Shown: positions 40,716 through 49,452, counted from the stretch's first letter. The stretch: DNA of 64,000 bases from Streptomyces sp. (GCF_019510245.1 NZ_JAEKKT010000141.1:62001-126000); one strand, 5' to 3'. A program made the numbers and translations. The notes: generated by a model not told the origin, from the sequence alone.

Positions 40716-41933
40716 GTGGCAAGGGAGTTCATCGTCGAGGCGGACGGCGGCTCCCGGGGCAACCCGGGGCCGGCCGGCTACGGCGCGGTGGTCGTCGACG
40801 CGGCGAGTGGCGAGACGCTGACGGAGGCGGCCGAATACCTCGGCGTCGTCACCAACAACGTCGCCGAGTACCGCGGCCTGCTGGCGGGCCTGCGCGCGGC
40901 CCACGCCCTGGACCCGGCCGCCAGGGTCCACGTCCGCATGGACTCCAAGCTGGTCATCGAGCAGATGTCCGGCCGCTGGAAGATCAAGCACCCCGACATG
41001 AAGCCGCTGGCGGCGGAGGCGTCCCGGGTGTTCCCGCCGGACCAGGTCACCTACGAGTGGATCCCGAGAGCCGAGAACAAACACGCCGACCGCCTGGCCA
41101 ACGAGGCGATGGACGCGGGCAAGCGGGGCGAGCCCTGGTCGCCGACGCCGACTGCAGCGCCCCGTAAGGGGCGCGGGGAACTGCGCGACCAGCCCCCACT
41201 CACCGGCACTGTGACGACGACCGACGCACCCACCGCCACCTCCCGCGCCGCACGCAATCTCGCGACGGCACCTCAGCCGACCTCCGGCTGGGCGTCGCCA
41301 GACATGGGCGCCCCCGCCACCTTCGTCCTCCTCCGCCACGGCGAAACCCCCCTCACCCCCCAGAAACGCTTCTCCGGCAGCGGCGGCACCGACCCCGCCC
41401 TCTCCGACGTCGGCCTGGAGCAGGCGCGACGTGTCGCCGAGGCCCTCGCCCGCCGCGGCACGATCGAGGCGATCCTCGCCTCCCCCCTCACCCGCACCCG
41501 CCAGACCGCGGCGGCCGTCGCCGACCGCCTCGGCCTCGACGTCACGATCGAGGAGGGGATCAAGGAGACGGACTTCGGCGCCTGGGAGGGCCTCACCTTC
41601 GGCGAGGTCCGCGAGCGGTACCCCGACGACCTGACCACCTGGCTGGCCGACCCGTCGGCCCACCCCACCGGCGGCGGCGAGAGCTTCGCCGAGACCGCCG
41701 CCCGCATCGCGGCCACCCGCGACAAGCTGATCGCGGCCTACGCGGGCCGCACAGTGCTGCTGGTCACGCACGTCACGCCGATCAAGACATTCGTGCAACT
41801 CGCCCTCGGCGCCCCGCTCCAGTCCCTGTTCCGGATGGAACTCTCGGCCGCCTCGCTGTCCGCGGTGGCGTACTACGCGGACGGCAACGCGAGCGTACGG
41901 CTCTTCAACGACACGTCCCACCTGCGTCCCTGA
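40716..41933 (+). CDS. Bifunctional RNase HI / acid phosphatase (histidine phosphatase)
   Basis: A 405-residue two-domain protein. The RNase HI domain (about 1-140) removes RNA from RNA:DNA hybrids; its acidic residues lie in VEADGGSRGNPG, NNVAEYRGLLAGL and VRMDSKLVIEQ, and ENKHADRLAN follows. The phosphatase domain (about 200-405) has the RHG motif FVLLRHGETPLT and TDFGAWEG. The same fusion is known in mycobacteria (Rv2228c) and streptomycetes. GTG 40716 starts it. The inter-domain linker (about 145-200) carries a copy of the dispersed repeat read in frame as APRKGRGELRDQP. Confidence 0.92.
   Translation: MAREFIVEADGGSRGNPGPAGYGAVVVDAASGETLTEAAEYLGVVTNNVAEYRGLLAGLRAAHALDPAARVHVRMDSKLVIEQMSGRWKIKHPDMKPLAAEASRVFPPDQVTYEWIPRAENKHADRLANEAMDAGKRGEPWSPTPTAAPRKGRGELRDQPPLTGTVTTTDAPTATSRAARNLATAPQPTSGWASPDMGAPATFVLLRHGETPLTPQKRFSGSGGTDPALSDVGLEQARRVAEALARRGTIEAILASPLTRTRQTAAAVADRLGLDVTIEEGIKETDFGAWEGLTFGEVRERYPDDLTTWLADPSAHPTGGGESFAETAARIAATRDKLIAAYAGRTVLLVTHVTPIKTFVQLALGAPLQSLFRMELSAASLSAVAYYADGNASVRLFNDTSHLRP
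41157..41195 (+). repeat. Dispersed repeat copy inside the RNase HI/phosphatase linker
   Basis: GCGCCCCGTAAGGGGCGCGG followed by GGAACTGCGCGACC is the family otherwise found between genes (6271, 24125, 24279). Here it is translated within the linker of a conserved gene without breaking the frame. Confidence 0.8.
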
Positions 41934-42579
41934 CCCCGGACCCGCCCCCGGGCCCGAGCCCGGTCCGCAGCCCCGCCGCGGCCCGGGCCAGCTCCCGAAC
42001 CCGGTCCCAGTCCCCGGCGCCGACCGCGTCCGCCGGGACCATCCAGGTGCCGCCGACGCAGCCGACGTTGGGCAGGGCGAGGTACTCCGGCGCGTTGTCC
42101 GGGCCGATCCCCCCGGTGGGACAGAAGCGTGCCTGCGGCAGCGGACCGGCGAGCGACCCGAGGTAGGCCGTGCCGCCCGCGGCCTGCGCCGGGAAGAACT
42201 TCATCTCCCGCACCCCGCGTTCGAGCAGTGTCACCACCTCGGAGGCGGTCGACACCCCCGGCAGGTACGGCACCCCGGACGCGGCCATCGCCGTCAGCAG
42301 CCTGTCCGTCCAGCCGGGACTGACCAGGAACCGCGCCCCGGCCGCGACGCACTCCGTCACCTGCGCGGGCGTGAGGACCGTACCCGCACCGACCATCGCG
42401 TCCGGCACCGCGGCGGCGACGGCCCGGATCGCGTCGAGCGCGGCCGGCGTCCGCAGCGTCACCTCGATGACGGGCAGCCCGCCGTCCACCAGCGCCCGCG
42501 CCAGCGGTACGGCGTCGGCGGCGTCCTCGATCACGACGACGGGCACGACGGGCGCGAGGTCCAGCACGGAGGTGGGCAT
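41905..42579 (-). CDS. eda: 2-dehydro-3-deoxyphosphogluconate (KDPG) aldolase
   Basis: A 224-residue class I aldolase of the KHG/KDPG family, splitting KDPG to pyruvate and glyceraldehyde 3-phosphate (Entner-Doudoroff pathway or uronate catabolism). Catalytic Glu lies in VIEVTLRT and the Schiff-base Lys in REMKFFPAQ. GAGTVLTPAQ and FCPTGGIG form the phosphate and substrate site. ATG 42579 has GGCAGG 9 bases upstream, so it is preferred over ATG 42588. The last 29 bases overlap the convergent RNase HI gene. The C-terminal tail is Gly-rich. Confidence 0.9.
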   Translation of the reverse strand: MPTSVLDLAPVVPVVVIEDAADAVPLARALVDGGLPVIEVTLRTPAALDAIRAVAAAVPDAMVGAGTVLTPAQVTECVAAGARFLVSPGWTDRLLTAMAASGVPYLPGVSTASEVVTLLERGVREMKFFPAQAAGGTAYLGSLAGPLPQARFCPTGGIGPDNAPEYLALPNVGCVGGTWMVPADAVGAGDWDRVRELARAAAGLRTGLGPGGGSGVRDAGGTCR

Positions 42580-42661
42580 GGCGAACATCCTGCCGATGCG
42601 ATGCAGAGCACGCAAAGGGCGTTGCGCATGTTGCAATGCAGCAGCGGGCGTGGGAGTGACG

Positions 42662-43444
42662 TCAGTGGACCTCGGTCACCAGCACGTCCAACGCCCACGG
42701 CTGTCCCGCCTTCGCGGGCGCCTCCGCCTCCACCTCGTAGCCCAGCTCCCGCAGCGCCTCCACCAGCTCAGCCGGACCGGCCGGCGCGATCCCGGCGGCC
42801 AGCAGGCTCCGCACCATCCGCCCCTTCGTCGCCTTGTTGAAGTGGCTGACCACCTTCCGCGTCGGCGCGTGCAGCACCCGCACGGTCGCCGTCCGCCCGG
42901 CCACCTCGCCCTTCGGCTTCCACGCGGCCGCGTACGCCGCCGACCGCAGGTCCAGCACCAGCCCCGTCCCGGCCGCCTGCGGCAGCACCTCGGCCATCGG
43001 CCCGCGCCAGTGCGCGCCCAGCGCGCCGAGACCCGGCAGCTTCACCCCCATCGAGCAGCGGTACGACGGGATCCGGTCCGTCACCCGGACCGCGCCCCAC
43101 AACCCGGAGAAGACCAGCAGCGACCGCGCGGCCCGCCGCTTCGCGGCCGCGTCCAGGGAGGCCAGGTCCAGGGCGTCGTACAGCACCCCGGTGTAGATCT
43201 CCCCGGCCGGGCGGGTGCCCGCCGTCCGCAGCGCCGCGTTCTTCGCGACCTCGCCGCGCAGCCCCTCGCTCAGCCCGAGCACCTCGCGCGCCTTCTCCTC
43301 GTCACCGGCGCCCAGGTCGACCAGCTCCGCGAGCACCGCCTCGCGCGCCGCCGCCAGTCCCGGCAGGGACAGCGACTCGGGCTTCAGCGGGGCGCCACGG
43401 CCCGAGGGCGCCTTGCCTTCCGAGGGCGGCAGCAGGACCAGCAC
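42662..43444 (-). CDS. yaaA: YaaA/DUF328-family peroxide stress protein
   Basis: A 260-residue protein starting MLVLLPPSEGKAPSGRGAPL, the family signature (LLPPSEGK). VFSGLWGAVRVTDRIPSYRC, then MGVKLPGLG, and NKATKGRMVRSL correspond to conserved blocks. In E. coli YaaA limits hydrogen-peroxide damage by lowering free iron and binds DNA. The distance to eda is 82 bases, so it could be co-transcribed leftward with it. It is divergent from the RNB ribonuclease gene. Confidence 0.88.
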   Translation of the reverse strand: MLVLLPPSEGKAPSGRGAPLKPESLSLPGLAAAREAVLAELVDLGAGDEEKAREVLGLSEGLRGEVAKNAALRTAGTRPAGEIYTGVLYDALDLASLDAAAKRRAARSLLVFSGLWGAVRVTDRIPSYRCSMGVKLPGLGALGAHWRGPMAEVLPQAAGTGLVLDLRSAAYAAAWKPKGEVAGRTATVRVLHAPTRKVVSHFNKATKGRMVRSLLAAGIAPAGPAELVEALRELGYEVEAEAPAKAGQPWALDVLVTEVH

Positions 43445-43533
43445 GGGTACTCCTCTTCACCGACGACGTTCATCATCAACGCTTCGCGCCAGCGTAAGGC
43501 GCCGGAGCGGTGCGATGTGACTACGCTCGTCCT

Positions 43534-44970
43534 ATGCCCCGCCGCCACATCCGTGTCAAGGGTGCCCCCGAGGCTCCCCTCCGGGCCGCGCTCGCCGCCC
43601 TCCGGGCCGACCTCGGCGTCCCCGAGACCTTCCGGTCCGAGGTCCTCGCGGAGGCCGAGAGCACCGCCAGGTTCCCGGCCGTACCCGGCCACGACGCGAC
43701 CGACATCCCCTTCTTCACGGTCGACCCGCCGACCGCGAACGACCTGGACCAGGCGATGCACCTGTCCCGGCACGACGGCGGCTACCGCGTCCGGTACGCC
43801 ATCGCCGACGTCGCCGCCTTCGTCGTACCCGGCGGCGCCCTGGACTCCGAGGCGCACCACCGCGTCAACACCCTCTACTTCCCGGACGAGAAGGTCCCCC
43901 TGCACCCCGCCGTCCTCAGCGAGGGCGCGGCCAGCCTGCTCCCCGGCCAGACCTGCCCGGCCGTGCTGTGGACCATCGACCTGGACGGGGAGGGCCGGAC
44001 CGTGACCGCCGACGTCCGCCGGGCCCTCGTCCGCAGCCGGGCCAAGCTCGACTACGCGGGCGTGCAGAAGCGGATCGACGAGGGAACCGCCGAGGAGCCC
44101 GTCGCCCTGCTCAGGGAGATCGGCGAGGCCCGCGAACGCCTGGAGGTGGCGCGCGGCGGCATCTCCCTCAACGTGCCCGAGCAGGAGATCGTCGAGTACG
44201 ACCACACCTACGAGCTCACCTACCGCGCCCCGCTGCCCGCCGACGCCTGGAACGCCCAGATCTCCCTGCTCACCGGCATGGCAGCCGCCGACCTGATGCT
44301 GGCCCACGGCACCGGCGTGCTGCGCACCCTCCCGACCGCCCCCGACGGCGCGGTGGCCCGCCTGCGCCGTACCGCGCACGCGCTGCGCATCGACTGGCCG
44401 CACCACGTCTCCTACGCCGCGCTGATCCGCTCCCTGAACCCGCGCCGCCCCCGTCACGCGGCCTTCCTCCAGGAGTGCACCACGCTGTTGCGCGGCGCCG
44501 GCTACACGGTCTTCCAGGACGGCGTCCTCCCCTCGAACACCACCCACGCGGCCGTCGCCGCCCCCTACGCCCACTGCACCGCGCCCCTGCGCCGGCTGGC
44601 CGACCGCTACGCCTCGGAACTGTGCCTGGCGGCGGCCGCCGGCGAGGACCCGCCCGACTGGGTGCTGATGGCGCTGGACACGCTCCCCAAGCAGATGGCC
44701 GAAGGGGCGCGGCGCGCCGGTACGGTCGAGCGGGAGTGCGTCGACATCGTCGAGGCGGCCCTGCTCAAGGACCGGGTCGGGGAGGTCTTCGACGGGTGTG
44801 TGGTGGAGGTCGAGCCGCACCGGCCGACCGTGGGCAAGGTGCTGTTGCAGCAGCCCGCCGTGATAGGCCGGATCGAGGCCGCCACCCCTCTTCCGCTGGG
44901 CGAGCGGCTGCCGGTGCGGCTGACCGAGGCCGATCCGGGGACGACGAAGGTACGCTTCGCGCCCGCGTGA
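43534..44970 (+). CDS. RNB-domain ribonuclease (RNase II/R-like)
   Basis: A 478-residue 3'-to-5' exoribonuclease. The RNB catalytic loop is VDPPTANDLDQAMHLS, with the clustered Asp residues that bind magnesium. YAIADVAAFVVPGGALDSEA, TLYFPDEKVPLHP, ISLNVPEQEIV and CTAPLRRLADRY are conserved RNB blocks. The cold-shock and S1 domains of E. coli RNase R are missing, as is usual for this shorter actinobacterial version. ATG 43534 is used. It stands alone and converges with the FAD monooxygenase gene. Confidence 0.9.
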   Translation: MPRRHIRVKGAPEAPLRAALAALRADLGVPETFRSEVLAEAESTARFPAVPGHDATDIPFFTVDPPTANDLDQAMHLSRHDGGYRVRYAIADVAAFVVPGGALDSEAHHRVNTLYFPDEKVPLHPAVLSEGAASLLPGQTCPAVLWTIDLDGEGRTVTADVRRALVRSRAKLDYAGVQKRIDEGTAEEPVALLREIGEARERLEVARGGISLNVPEQEIVEYDHTYELTYRAPLPADAWNAQISLLTGMAAADLMLAHGTGVLRTLPTAPDGAVARLRRTAHALRIDWPHHVSYAALIRSLNPRRPRHAAFLQECTTLLRGAGYTVFQDGVLPSNTTHAAVAAPYAHCTAPLRRLADRYASELCLAAAAGEDPPDWVLMALDTLPKQMAEGARRAGTVERECVDIVEAALLKDRVGEVFDGCVVEVEPHRPTVGKVLLQQPAVIGRIEAATPLPLGERLPVRLTEADPGTTKVRFAPA

Positions 44971-45012
44971 GCCGTCGTACGACGGCGCGGAGCCGCCGGA
45001 CGCGAGCGAGCC

Positions 45013-46647
45013 TCAGGCGGCGACGAACCAGCGGGCCAGCACGTCGTCGAGGTCGGCCCCCCGGCCGTTCGAACCCTGGTTGCCCTCGTCCCGGTCGTTC
45101 CCGTCCGTGGCCCAGGCGACGAACCCGTCCGGCCGTACGAGGAGACCGGTCAGCTCCGGCCGACCCGGGCAGGCCGCGGTGACGACGTCCACCCGGTCGC
45201 CGTACGCCTCCGCGCGGGCGCGCAGCTTCGGGTCGTCGGCGAGGTCGAGGAGCAGGGCGCGGCCGTCGTGCAGGTGGTCGCCGAGCCGGGTGCCGTCGGA
45301 GAGCTCCAGGTCCGGGGCGCTCCGCCCGGTCAGCGGGTGGTCTCCGGGCAGGTCGTAGTGCTGCCAGACGCCGGAGATCTGCTTGACGAGGTACGTCGTC
45401 CCGGTCGTCGTCAGCGCGAGGTCGGTGACCACCCGGCGCAGGGCGCGGGCGTGCCGGTCGGGGCGCATCACGGCGATCTGGGCGCGGGTCCAGTCCAGCA
45501 CCCAGGCGCCGATCGGGTGCCGTTCGGCGGTGTAGCTGTCGAGGAGGGAGCCGGGGGCGGCCCCGCGCACCACGGCGGCCAGTTTCCAGCCGAGGTTCAT
45601 GGCGTCCCCGAGCCCGAGGTTGAGCCCCTGCCCGCCGAACGGCGAGTGCACGTGCGCCGCGTCCCCCGCGAGCAGCACCCGGCCCTTGCGGTAACCGCTC
45701 GCCTGCCGGGCGTTGTCGGTGAACCGGGTCGAGGAGTGCACCTCGTGGATGGTCACCTCGGCCACGCCCGACACCCGGCGCAGGGCGGCCTGCAGCTCAG
45801 CGGCGGTGACGGGAGCGGAGCGGTCGGCGGGCGGCCCGTCGAACTCGACGGTGAGGATCCGGCCGGGGAAGGGCCCGTTGACGTACGTCCCCACGTCGGT
45901 GGTGTTCCACCCGGCCCCGAGCCGCTCGCCGCCGCTCATCTCGACGACCGCCTGGTACCCGGTGATCTCCGGCTCGGTCCCGGGGAAGCCGAACCCGGCG
46001 AGCTTGCGGACGGTGCTCCGCCCGCCGTCGCACCCCACCAGCCAGCCGGTGCGGACGGTGTGGTCACCGCCGAGGCGTACGGACACCCCCTCGTCGTCGG
46101 CGTCGAAACCGGTCAGCTCCACGCCCCGGCGCACCTCGACACCGAGCCGCTCGGCGCGGGCGCCCAGGATCCGCTCCAGCTCCACCTGCGGCACACCGAG
46201 GCCGACGCCGTCGGCGGGACCGATGTCGGCGAACGCCGGGTCGGAGCCGTCGAACAGGTCACCGCGCATCATGATCCCGGCGAAGTGCCCGGCGAACTTC
46301 GGGGGAGTCCGGGGCGCGTCGGCCCCGTCGGCCCGCTGCTCCCGGTCCCGGTCACCGAGGAAGGCCCGCATCCGCCACCGGTTCCGCTCCCAGGCCGCCG
46401 CGAGCTCGGGCAGCAGTCCGCGCCGGTAGAGGCTCACCGCGCCGGCCGTGTTGATCCCGCCCGCCTTGATGGTCTCGTCCACCTCGGCCAGCCGCTCCAC
46501 GACCAGCACCTCCGCGCCGCCGAGCCGCAGCTCGCCGGCGAGGAAGAGCCCGACGGGCCCGCCGCCGACCACCACCACGTCGTAGTCCGTGCCGTTCGTG
46601 TCGTCCTTGCCGTTGCTGCTGTCTGCAGTCGTCATGCTCTCGCTCAT
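45013..46647 (-). CDS. FAD-dependent aromatic monooxygenase (PheA/TfdB family)
   Basis: A 544-residue flavoprotein hydroxylase. VVVVGGGPVGLFLAGEL (GxGxxG FAD site, about residues 23-40), GCDGGRSTVRKLAGF (DG motif) and RVLLAGDAAHVHSPFGGQGL followed by NLGLGDAMNLGWK (GD motif) identify group A hydroxylases, which include polyketide-tailoring and rifampicin-inactivating enzymes. The C-terminal thioredoxin-like domain ends PDGFVAWAT. The start is ATG 46647. A divergent TetR gene with an operator in the 46-base spacer suggests it is induced by its substrate, perhaps an aromatic antibiotic (inference). Confidence 0.88.
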   Translation of the reverse strand: MSESMTTADSSNGKDDTNGTDYDVVVVGGGPVGLFLAGELRLGGAEVLVVERLAEVDETIKAGGINTAGAVSLYRRGLLPELAAAWERNRWRMRAFLGDRDREQRADGADAPRTPPKFAGHFAGIMMRGDLFDGSDPAFADIGPADGVGLGVPQVELERILGARAERLGVEVRRGVELTGFDADDEGVSVRLGGDHTVRTGWLVGCDGGRSTVRKLAGFGFPGTEPEITGYQAVVEMSGGERLGAGWNTTDVGTYVNGPFPGRILTVEFDGPPADRSAPVTAAELQAALRRVSGVAEVTIHEVHSSTRFTDNARQASGYRKGRVLLAGDAAHVHSPFGGQGLNLGLGDAMNLGWKLAAVVRGAAPGSLLDSYTAERHPIGAWVLDWTRAQIAVMRPDRHARALRRVVTDLALTTTGTTYLVKQISGVWQHYDLPGDHPLTGRSAPDLELSDGTRLGDHLHDGRALLLDLADDPKLRARAEAYGDRVDVVTAACPGRPELTGLLVRPDGFVAWATDGNDRDEGNQGSNGRGADLDDVLARWFVAA

Positions 46648-46665
46648 GATTTCACTGTAGTCACT

Positions 46666-46690
46666 AAAACTTTCGAGCGGCTATAGTTTT
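46666..46690. promoter_or_regulatory. TetR operator between monooxygenase and its regulator
   Basis: AAAACT (46666-46671) and AGTTTT (46685-46690) form an inverted repeat in the short divergent spacer. TATAGT (46682-46687) is a good rightward -10 only 6 bases before GTG 46694, and TACAGT (reverse of 46654-46659) a leftward one 6 bases before ATG 46647, so both transcripts may be leaderless. Confidence 0.6.
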
Positions 46691-46693
46691 CTC

Positions 46694-47323
46694 GTGATCG
46701 AGGAGAACAGGCCAGGCGGGCAGCGGGAATCCCTGCGGGAGCGCAAGAAGCGGGAGACGCGGCAGCGGATCTCGAACGTCGCGACGGTGATGTTCCGGGA
46801 GCACGGCTTCGACCGGGTGACCGTCGCGGAGGTCGCGCGGGCGGCCGGGGTGTCGGCGATGACCGTGTTCAACTACTTCCCGCGCAAGGAGGACCTGTTC
46901 CTCGACCGCATCCCGGAGGCCGTCGCGGCCTTCGCCGGCGCGGTACGGGACCGAGCGCCCGGCGAGGCCCCGCTCGCGGCGCTGCGCCGCCTGGCCTTCC
47001 GTTTCATCGACACGCGGCATCCGCTGGGCGGGGTGGGGGAGAACTTCGGGGGCTTCTGGCCGGTCGTCGCCGACTCGCCGGCGCTGCGGGCCCGGGCCCG
47101 TGAGGCGGTCGAGGAGGTGGAGCGGGCGCTGGCCGGGGCGCTCGCCGAGGCCGGGCTCGCCGACCCGGAGCTGGTGGCGGCCGTGACCGTGGCCGCGTAC
47201 CGCTCGGTGTGCGTCACCTCGGTGAGCCGTCAGCTCGCGGGCGACCCGTTCGCGGAGATCGTCGAGGACCACCGGCGGCGGATGGGGGCGGCGTTCGACG
47301 CGCTGGAGCGGATGGTGGGGTAG
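46694..47323 (+). CDS. TetR-family regulator
   Basis: A 209-residue repressor. The helix-turn-helix occupies about residues 16-62 (RKKRETRQRISNVATVMFRE, then VTVAEVARAAGVSAMTVFNYFPRKEDLF). The C-terminal ligand domain has no named family motif. GTG 46694 has no Shine-Dalgarno sequence and lies at the expected transcription start, so it is probably leaderless. Divergence from the FAD monooxygenase with an inverted repeat between indicates it represses that gene and itself. Confidence 0.88.
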   Translation: MIEENRPGGQRESLRERKKRETRQRISNVATVMFREHGFDRVTVAEVARAAGVSAMTVFNYFPRKEDLFLDRIPEAVAAFAGAVRDRAPGEAPLAALRRLAFRFIDTRHPLGGVGENFGGFWPVVADSPALRARAREAVEEVERALAGALAEAGLADPELVAAVTVAAYRSVCVTSVSRQLAGDPFAEIVEDHRRRMGAAFDALERMVG

Positions 47324-47396
47324 CTGCCGGTCCTTGTTGGCGCGCGGTGGCCGCCCGTCCTTTTCGGGCGTGGGTAGCCGCCCCTCCTCCTTGACG

Positions 47397-47438
47397 GCTA
47401 ACACCGTTAGCCCTACAGTCATGGCTAACGGCGTTAGC
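47397..47438. promoter_or_regulatory. Two GCTAAC-N3-GTTAGC operators
   Basis: GCTAACACCGTTAGC (47397-47411) and GCTAACGGCGTTAGC (47424-47438) are perfect dyads with centres 27 bp apart, just upstream of the DUF4260/TetR operon. They are the obvious autoregulatory sites of the TetR protein at 47872. Confidence 0.75.
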
Positions 47439-47459
47439 TGACTTGCCCTGGAGGCAGCC

Positions 47460-47879
47460 ATGACCAGCACCACGAACGTCACCCCCGCCCTCCGCACCGC
47501 CGCCACGGTGGCCCGCCGCACGGCCTGGCTGGCCGCCGCCCTGTTCTGGACCGCGTTCGCGGTCCTGGAGGGCGTGAACCACGGCTGGCTCGCCGGCGCC
47601 CTCGCCCTGCTCTTCCTGCTCCTCCCCGACCTCACCTTCCTGGTCGCGCTCGACGAGGCGCCCCGGATGGCGAAGGGGCAGTTGCCGCCGCGCGCGGTGC
47701 CGTACTACAACGCGATGCACCGGGCGCTGGTCCCGCTGGCGCTGCTGGTGGTCTACGCCTTCGCGCCGTTCGCCTGGCCCCCGGCCTTCGCCGCGCTGTG
47801 CGGCTGGCTGGCCCACATCTCGTACGATCGCGCCTTCGGATACGGACTGCGGACGACGGAAGGCTTCCAGCGTGGCTGA
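47460..47879 (+). CDS. DUF4260-like membrane protein
   Basis: A 139-residue protein with about four hydrophobic helices (about 20-42, 42-60, 82-100, 104-120). WLAGALALLFLLLPDLTFLV and the end (LCGWLAHISYDRAFGYGLRT) match the DUF4260 pattern, in which H-x-x-YDRA-GYGLK is the hallmark. The function is unknown, possibly stress-related. GGAGGCAGCC precedes ATG 47460. The stop overlaps the TetR start by 8 bases, and the double operator upstream makes it a tightly repressed gene. Confidence 0.85.
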   Translation: MTSTTNVTPALRTAATVARRTAWLAAALFWTAFAVLEGVNHGWLAGALALLFLLLPDLTFLVALDEAPRMAKGQLPPRAVPYYNAMHRALVPLALLVVYAFAPFAWPPAFAALCGWLAHISYDRAFGYGLRTTEGFQRG

Positions 47880-48411
47880 CGGGACTGATGTGACTGACCG
47901 GCTGACGCCGAGGGCGCGGGAGATCGTGGCGGCGGCCCGGGAACTGCTGGAGGAGTCCGGACCCTCCGTCCTCACCATGCGCACCATCGCCGACCGCCTC
48001 GGCATCAAGGCACCGTCGCTCTACAAGCACTTCCCCGACAAGCACGCGGTGGAGGTCGAACTGACCGCGCAGATGCTGGAGGAGTCGGCCGAGGCGCTGG
48101 AGGCGGCGGCGGGGGAGTCCTCCGGCTCCCTGGACGCGCTGGCCAGGGCGTACCGCACCTACGCCCTGGCCCACCCCCACCTCTACTGCCTCGCCACGGA
48201 ACGCCCCCTCCCGCGCACCGCGCTGCCCGCCGGCCTGGAGGACCGGGCCGCCCTCCCGCTCCTGCGAGCCTGCGGCGGCGACCGGGACCTGGCCCGCGCC
48301 ACCTGGGCGTTCGCCCACGGCATGGTGGTCCTGGAGATCCACGGCCGCTTCCCGGCGGACGCCGACCTGGACGCGGCATGGAAACGGGGCCTGAAGGCGT
48401 TGCACCCTTAG
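47872..48411 (+). CDS. TetR-family regulator with WHG-type C-terminal domain
   Basis: A 179-residue repressor. The helix-turn-helix is TPRAREIVAAARELLEESGP, then LTMRTIADRLGIKAPSLYKHFPDKHAVE (about residues 12-58). The ligand domain begins near residue 75 and includes AYRTYALAHPHLYCLATERP, as in TetR_C_13/WHG regulators. GTG 47872 overlaps the DUF4260 gene, so the two are one operon that it probably autoregulates through the paired GCTAAC-N3-GTTAGC sites. Confidence 0.88.
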   Translation: MADGTDVTDRLTPRAREIVAAARELLEESGPSVLTMRTIADRLGIKAPSLYKHFPDKHAVEVELTAQMLEESAEALEAAAGESSGSLDALARAYRTYALAHPHLYCLATERPLPRTALPAGLEDRAALPLLRACGGDRDLARATWAFAHGMVVLEIHGRFPADADLDAAWKRGLKALHP

Positions 48412-48428
48412 CCAGGGGGGTACCGAGG

Positions 48429-49220
48429 ATGGCTGAACACGCACGGTGGACAAGAGCACGGCTGGGCCGCTGCGGCCCGTCGCTCGACATGCTGACGGCC
48501 CGCTTCGACAAACACGTGTACGCCCCGCACACGCACTCCGAGTTCTCGATCGGGGTGACCGTGGGCGGCGCCGAGGTGATCGCCTACCGGGGCGGCCACA
48601 TCCACACCGGACCCGGCGCGATCGTCGTCCTCGCCCCCGGCGAGATGCACACCGGCGGACCGGCCACCCCGACCGAGGGCTACGCCTACCGCGCCCTGTA
48701 CGCGGACCCGTCCCTGCTGGCGGACGGCACGCTGGACGCCGTACCGCACTTCCGGGACCCGGTCGTCGACGACCCGGAACTGACCGCGGCCATCCGCCAG
48801 GCCCACACCGACCTGGCCGCCTGCCCCGACCCCCTGGAGGCCGAGACCCGCCTCCCCTGGCTGCTGACGGCCCTGTCCCGCCGCCACTCCACGGCACGAC
48901 CGGCGCGGGACGAGATCCCCGGCGCCCACGGCATCTCCCTGCTCGTCCGGGACCGCCTCGCCGACGAACTCACCTGCCCGGCTGGCGACGATGGCCTCGG
49001 CACCGAAGAGGCCGGCACGCCCGGTAACATGGTCGACACGGCAGACGAGCCGGGCGGACGGCCGCGTGGAGTCCCCTTGACGGGGGCTTCCCGAGGAACG
49101 TCCGGGCTCCACAGGGCAGGGTGGTGGCTAACGGCCACCCGAGGCGACTCGCGGGACAGTGCCACAGAAAGCAAACCGCCGGGGGTCTCGACCCTCGGTA
49201 AGGGTGAAACGGTGGTGTAA
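48429..49220 (+). pseudogene. AraC-type regulator, C-terminal DNA-binding domain missing
   Basis: The N-terminal cupin sensor domain is intact: MAEHARWTRARLGRCG, VYAPHTHSEFSIGVTV, HTGPGAIVVLAPGEMHTGGP and YRALYADPSLLADG (about residues 1-185). At about position 48980, where the AraC helix-turn-helix pair should begin (after VRDRLADELTCP), the frame runs into unrelated DNA and then through most of the 5' half of rnpB to a stop at 49220. The DNA-binding domain is therefore gone and the last 80 codons are accidental. It could at most make a sensor-only protein. It lies 17 bases after the TetR gene. Confidence 0.75.
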
Positions 49221-49452
49221 GAGACCACCAGTGCCCAGGGTGACCTGGGCAGCTAGGTAAACCCCACCCGGAGCAAGGTCAAGAGGAGCGCTGTAAAAGG
49301 CACTCTGCGGGGACGTTCGAGGGCTGCCCGCCCGAGCCCCCGGGTAGACCGCATGAGGCCGGTGGCAACACCGGCCCTAGATGGATGGCCGTCGCCTCGG
49401 CTCCCGCGAGGGACCGGGGTACAGAACCCGGCGTACAGCCCGACTCGTCTGC
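49040..49452 (+). ncRNA. rnpB: RNase P RNA (type A)
   Basis: The catalytic RNA of RNase P, which trims tRNA 5' ends. Stem P1 is perfect: GGCAGACGAG (49040-49049) with CTCGTCTGCC (49443-49452). Conserved type A segments follow in order: the CR-I/P4 region near CGAGGAACGTCCGGGCTCC (about 49091-49109), ACAGGGCAGG, GGGACAGTGCCACAGAAA, GGTAAGGGTGAAACGGTGGT then GTAAGAGACCACCAG, GGCTGCCCGCCCGAG, AGATGGATGGCCGTCG and ACAGAACCCGGCGTACAG, which closes P4. About 413 nt, the usual actinobacterial size. TAACAT (49025-49030) may be its -10. The start of a defence island lies just downstream. Confidence 0.95.
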
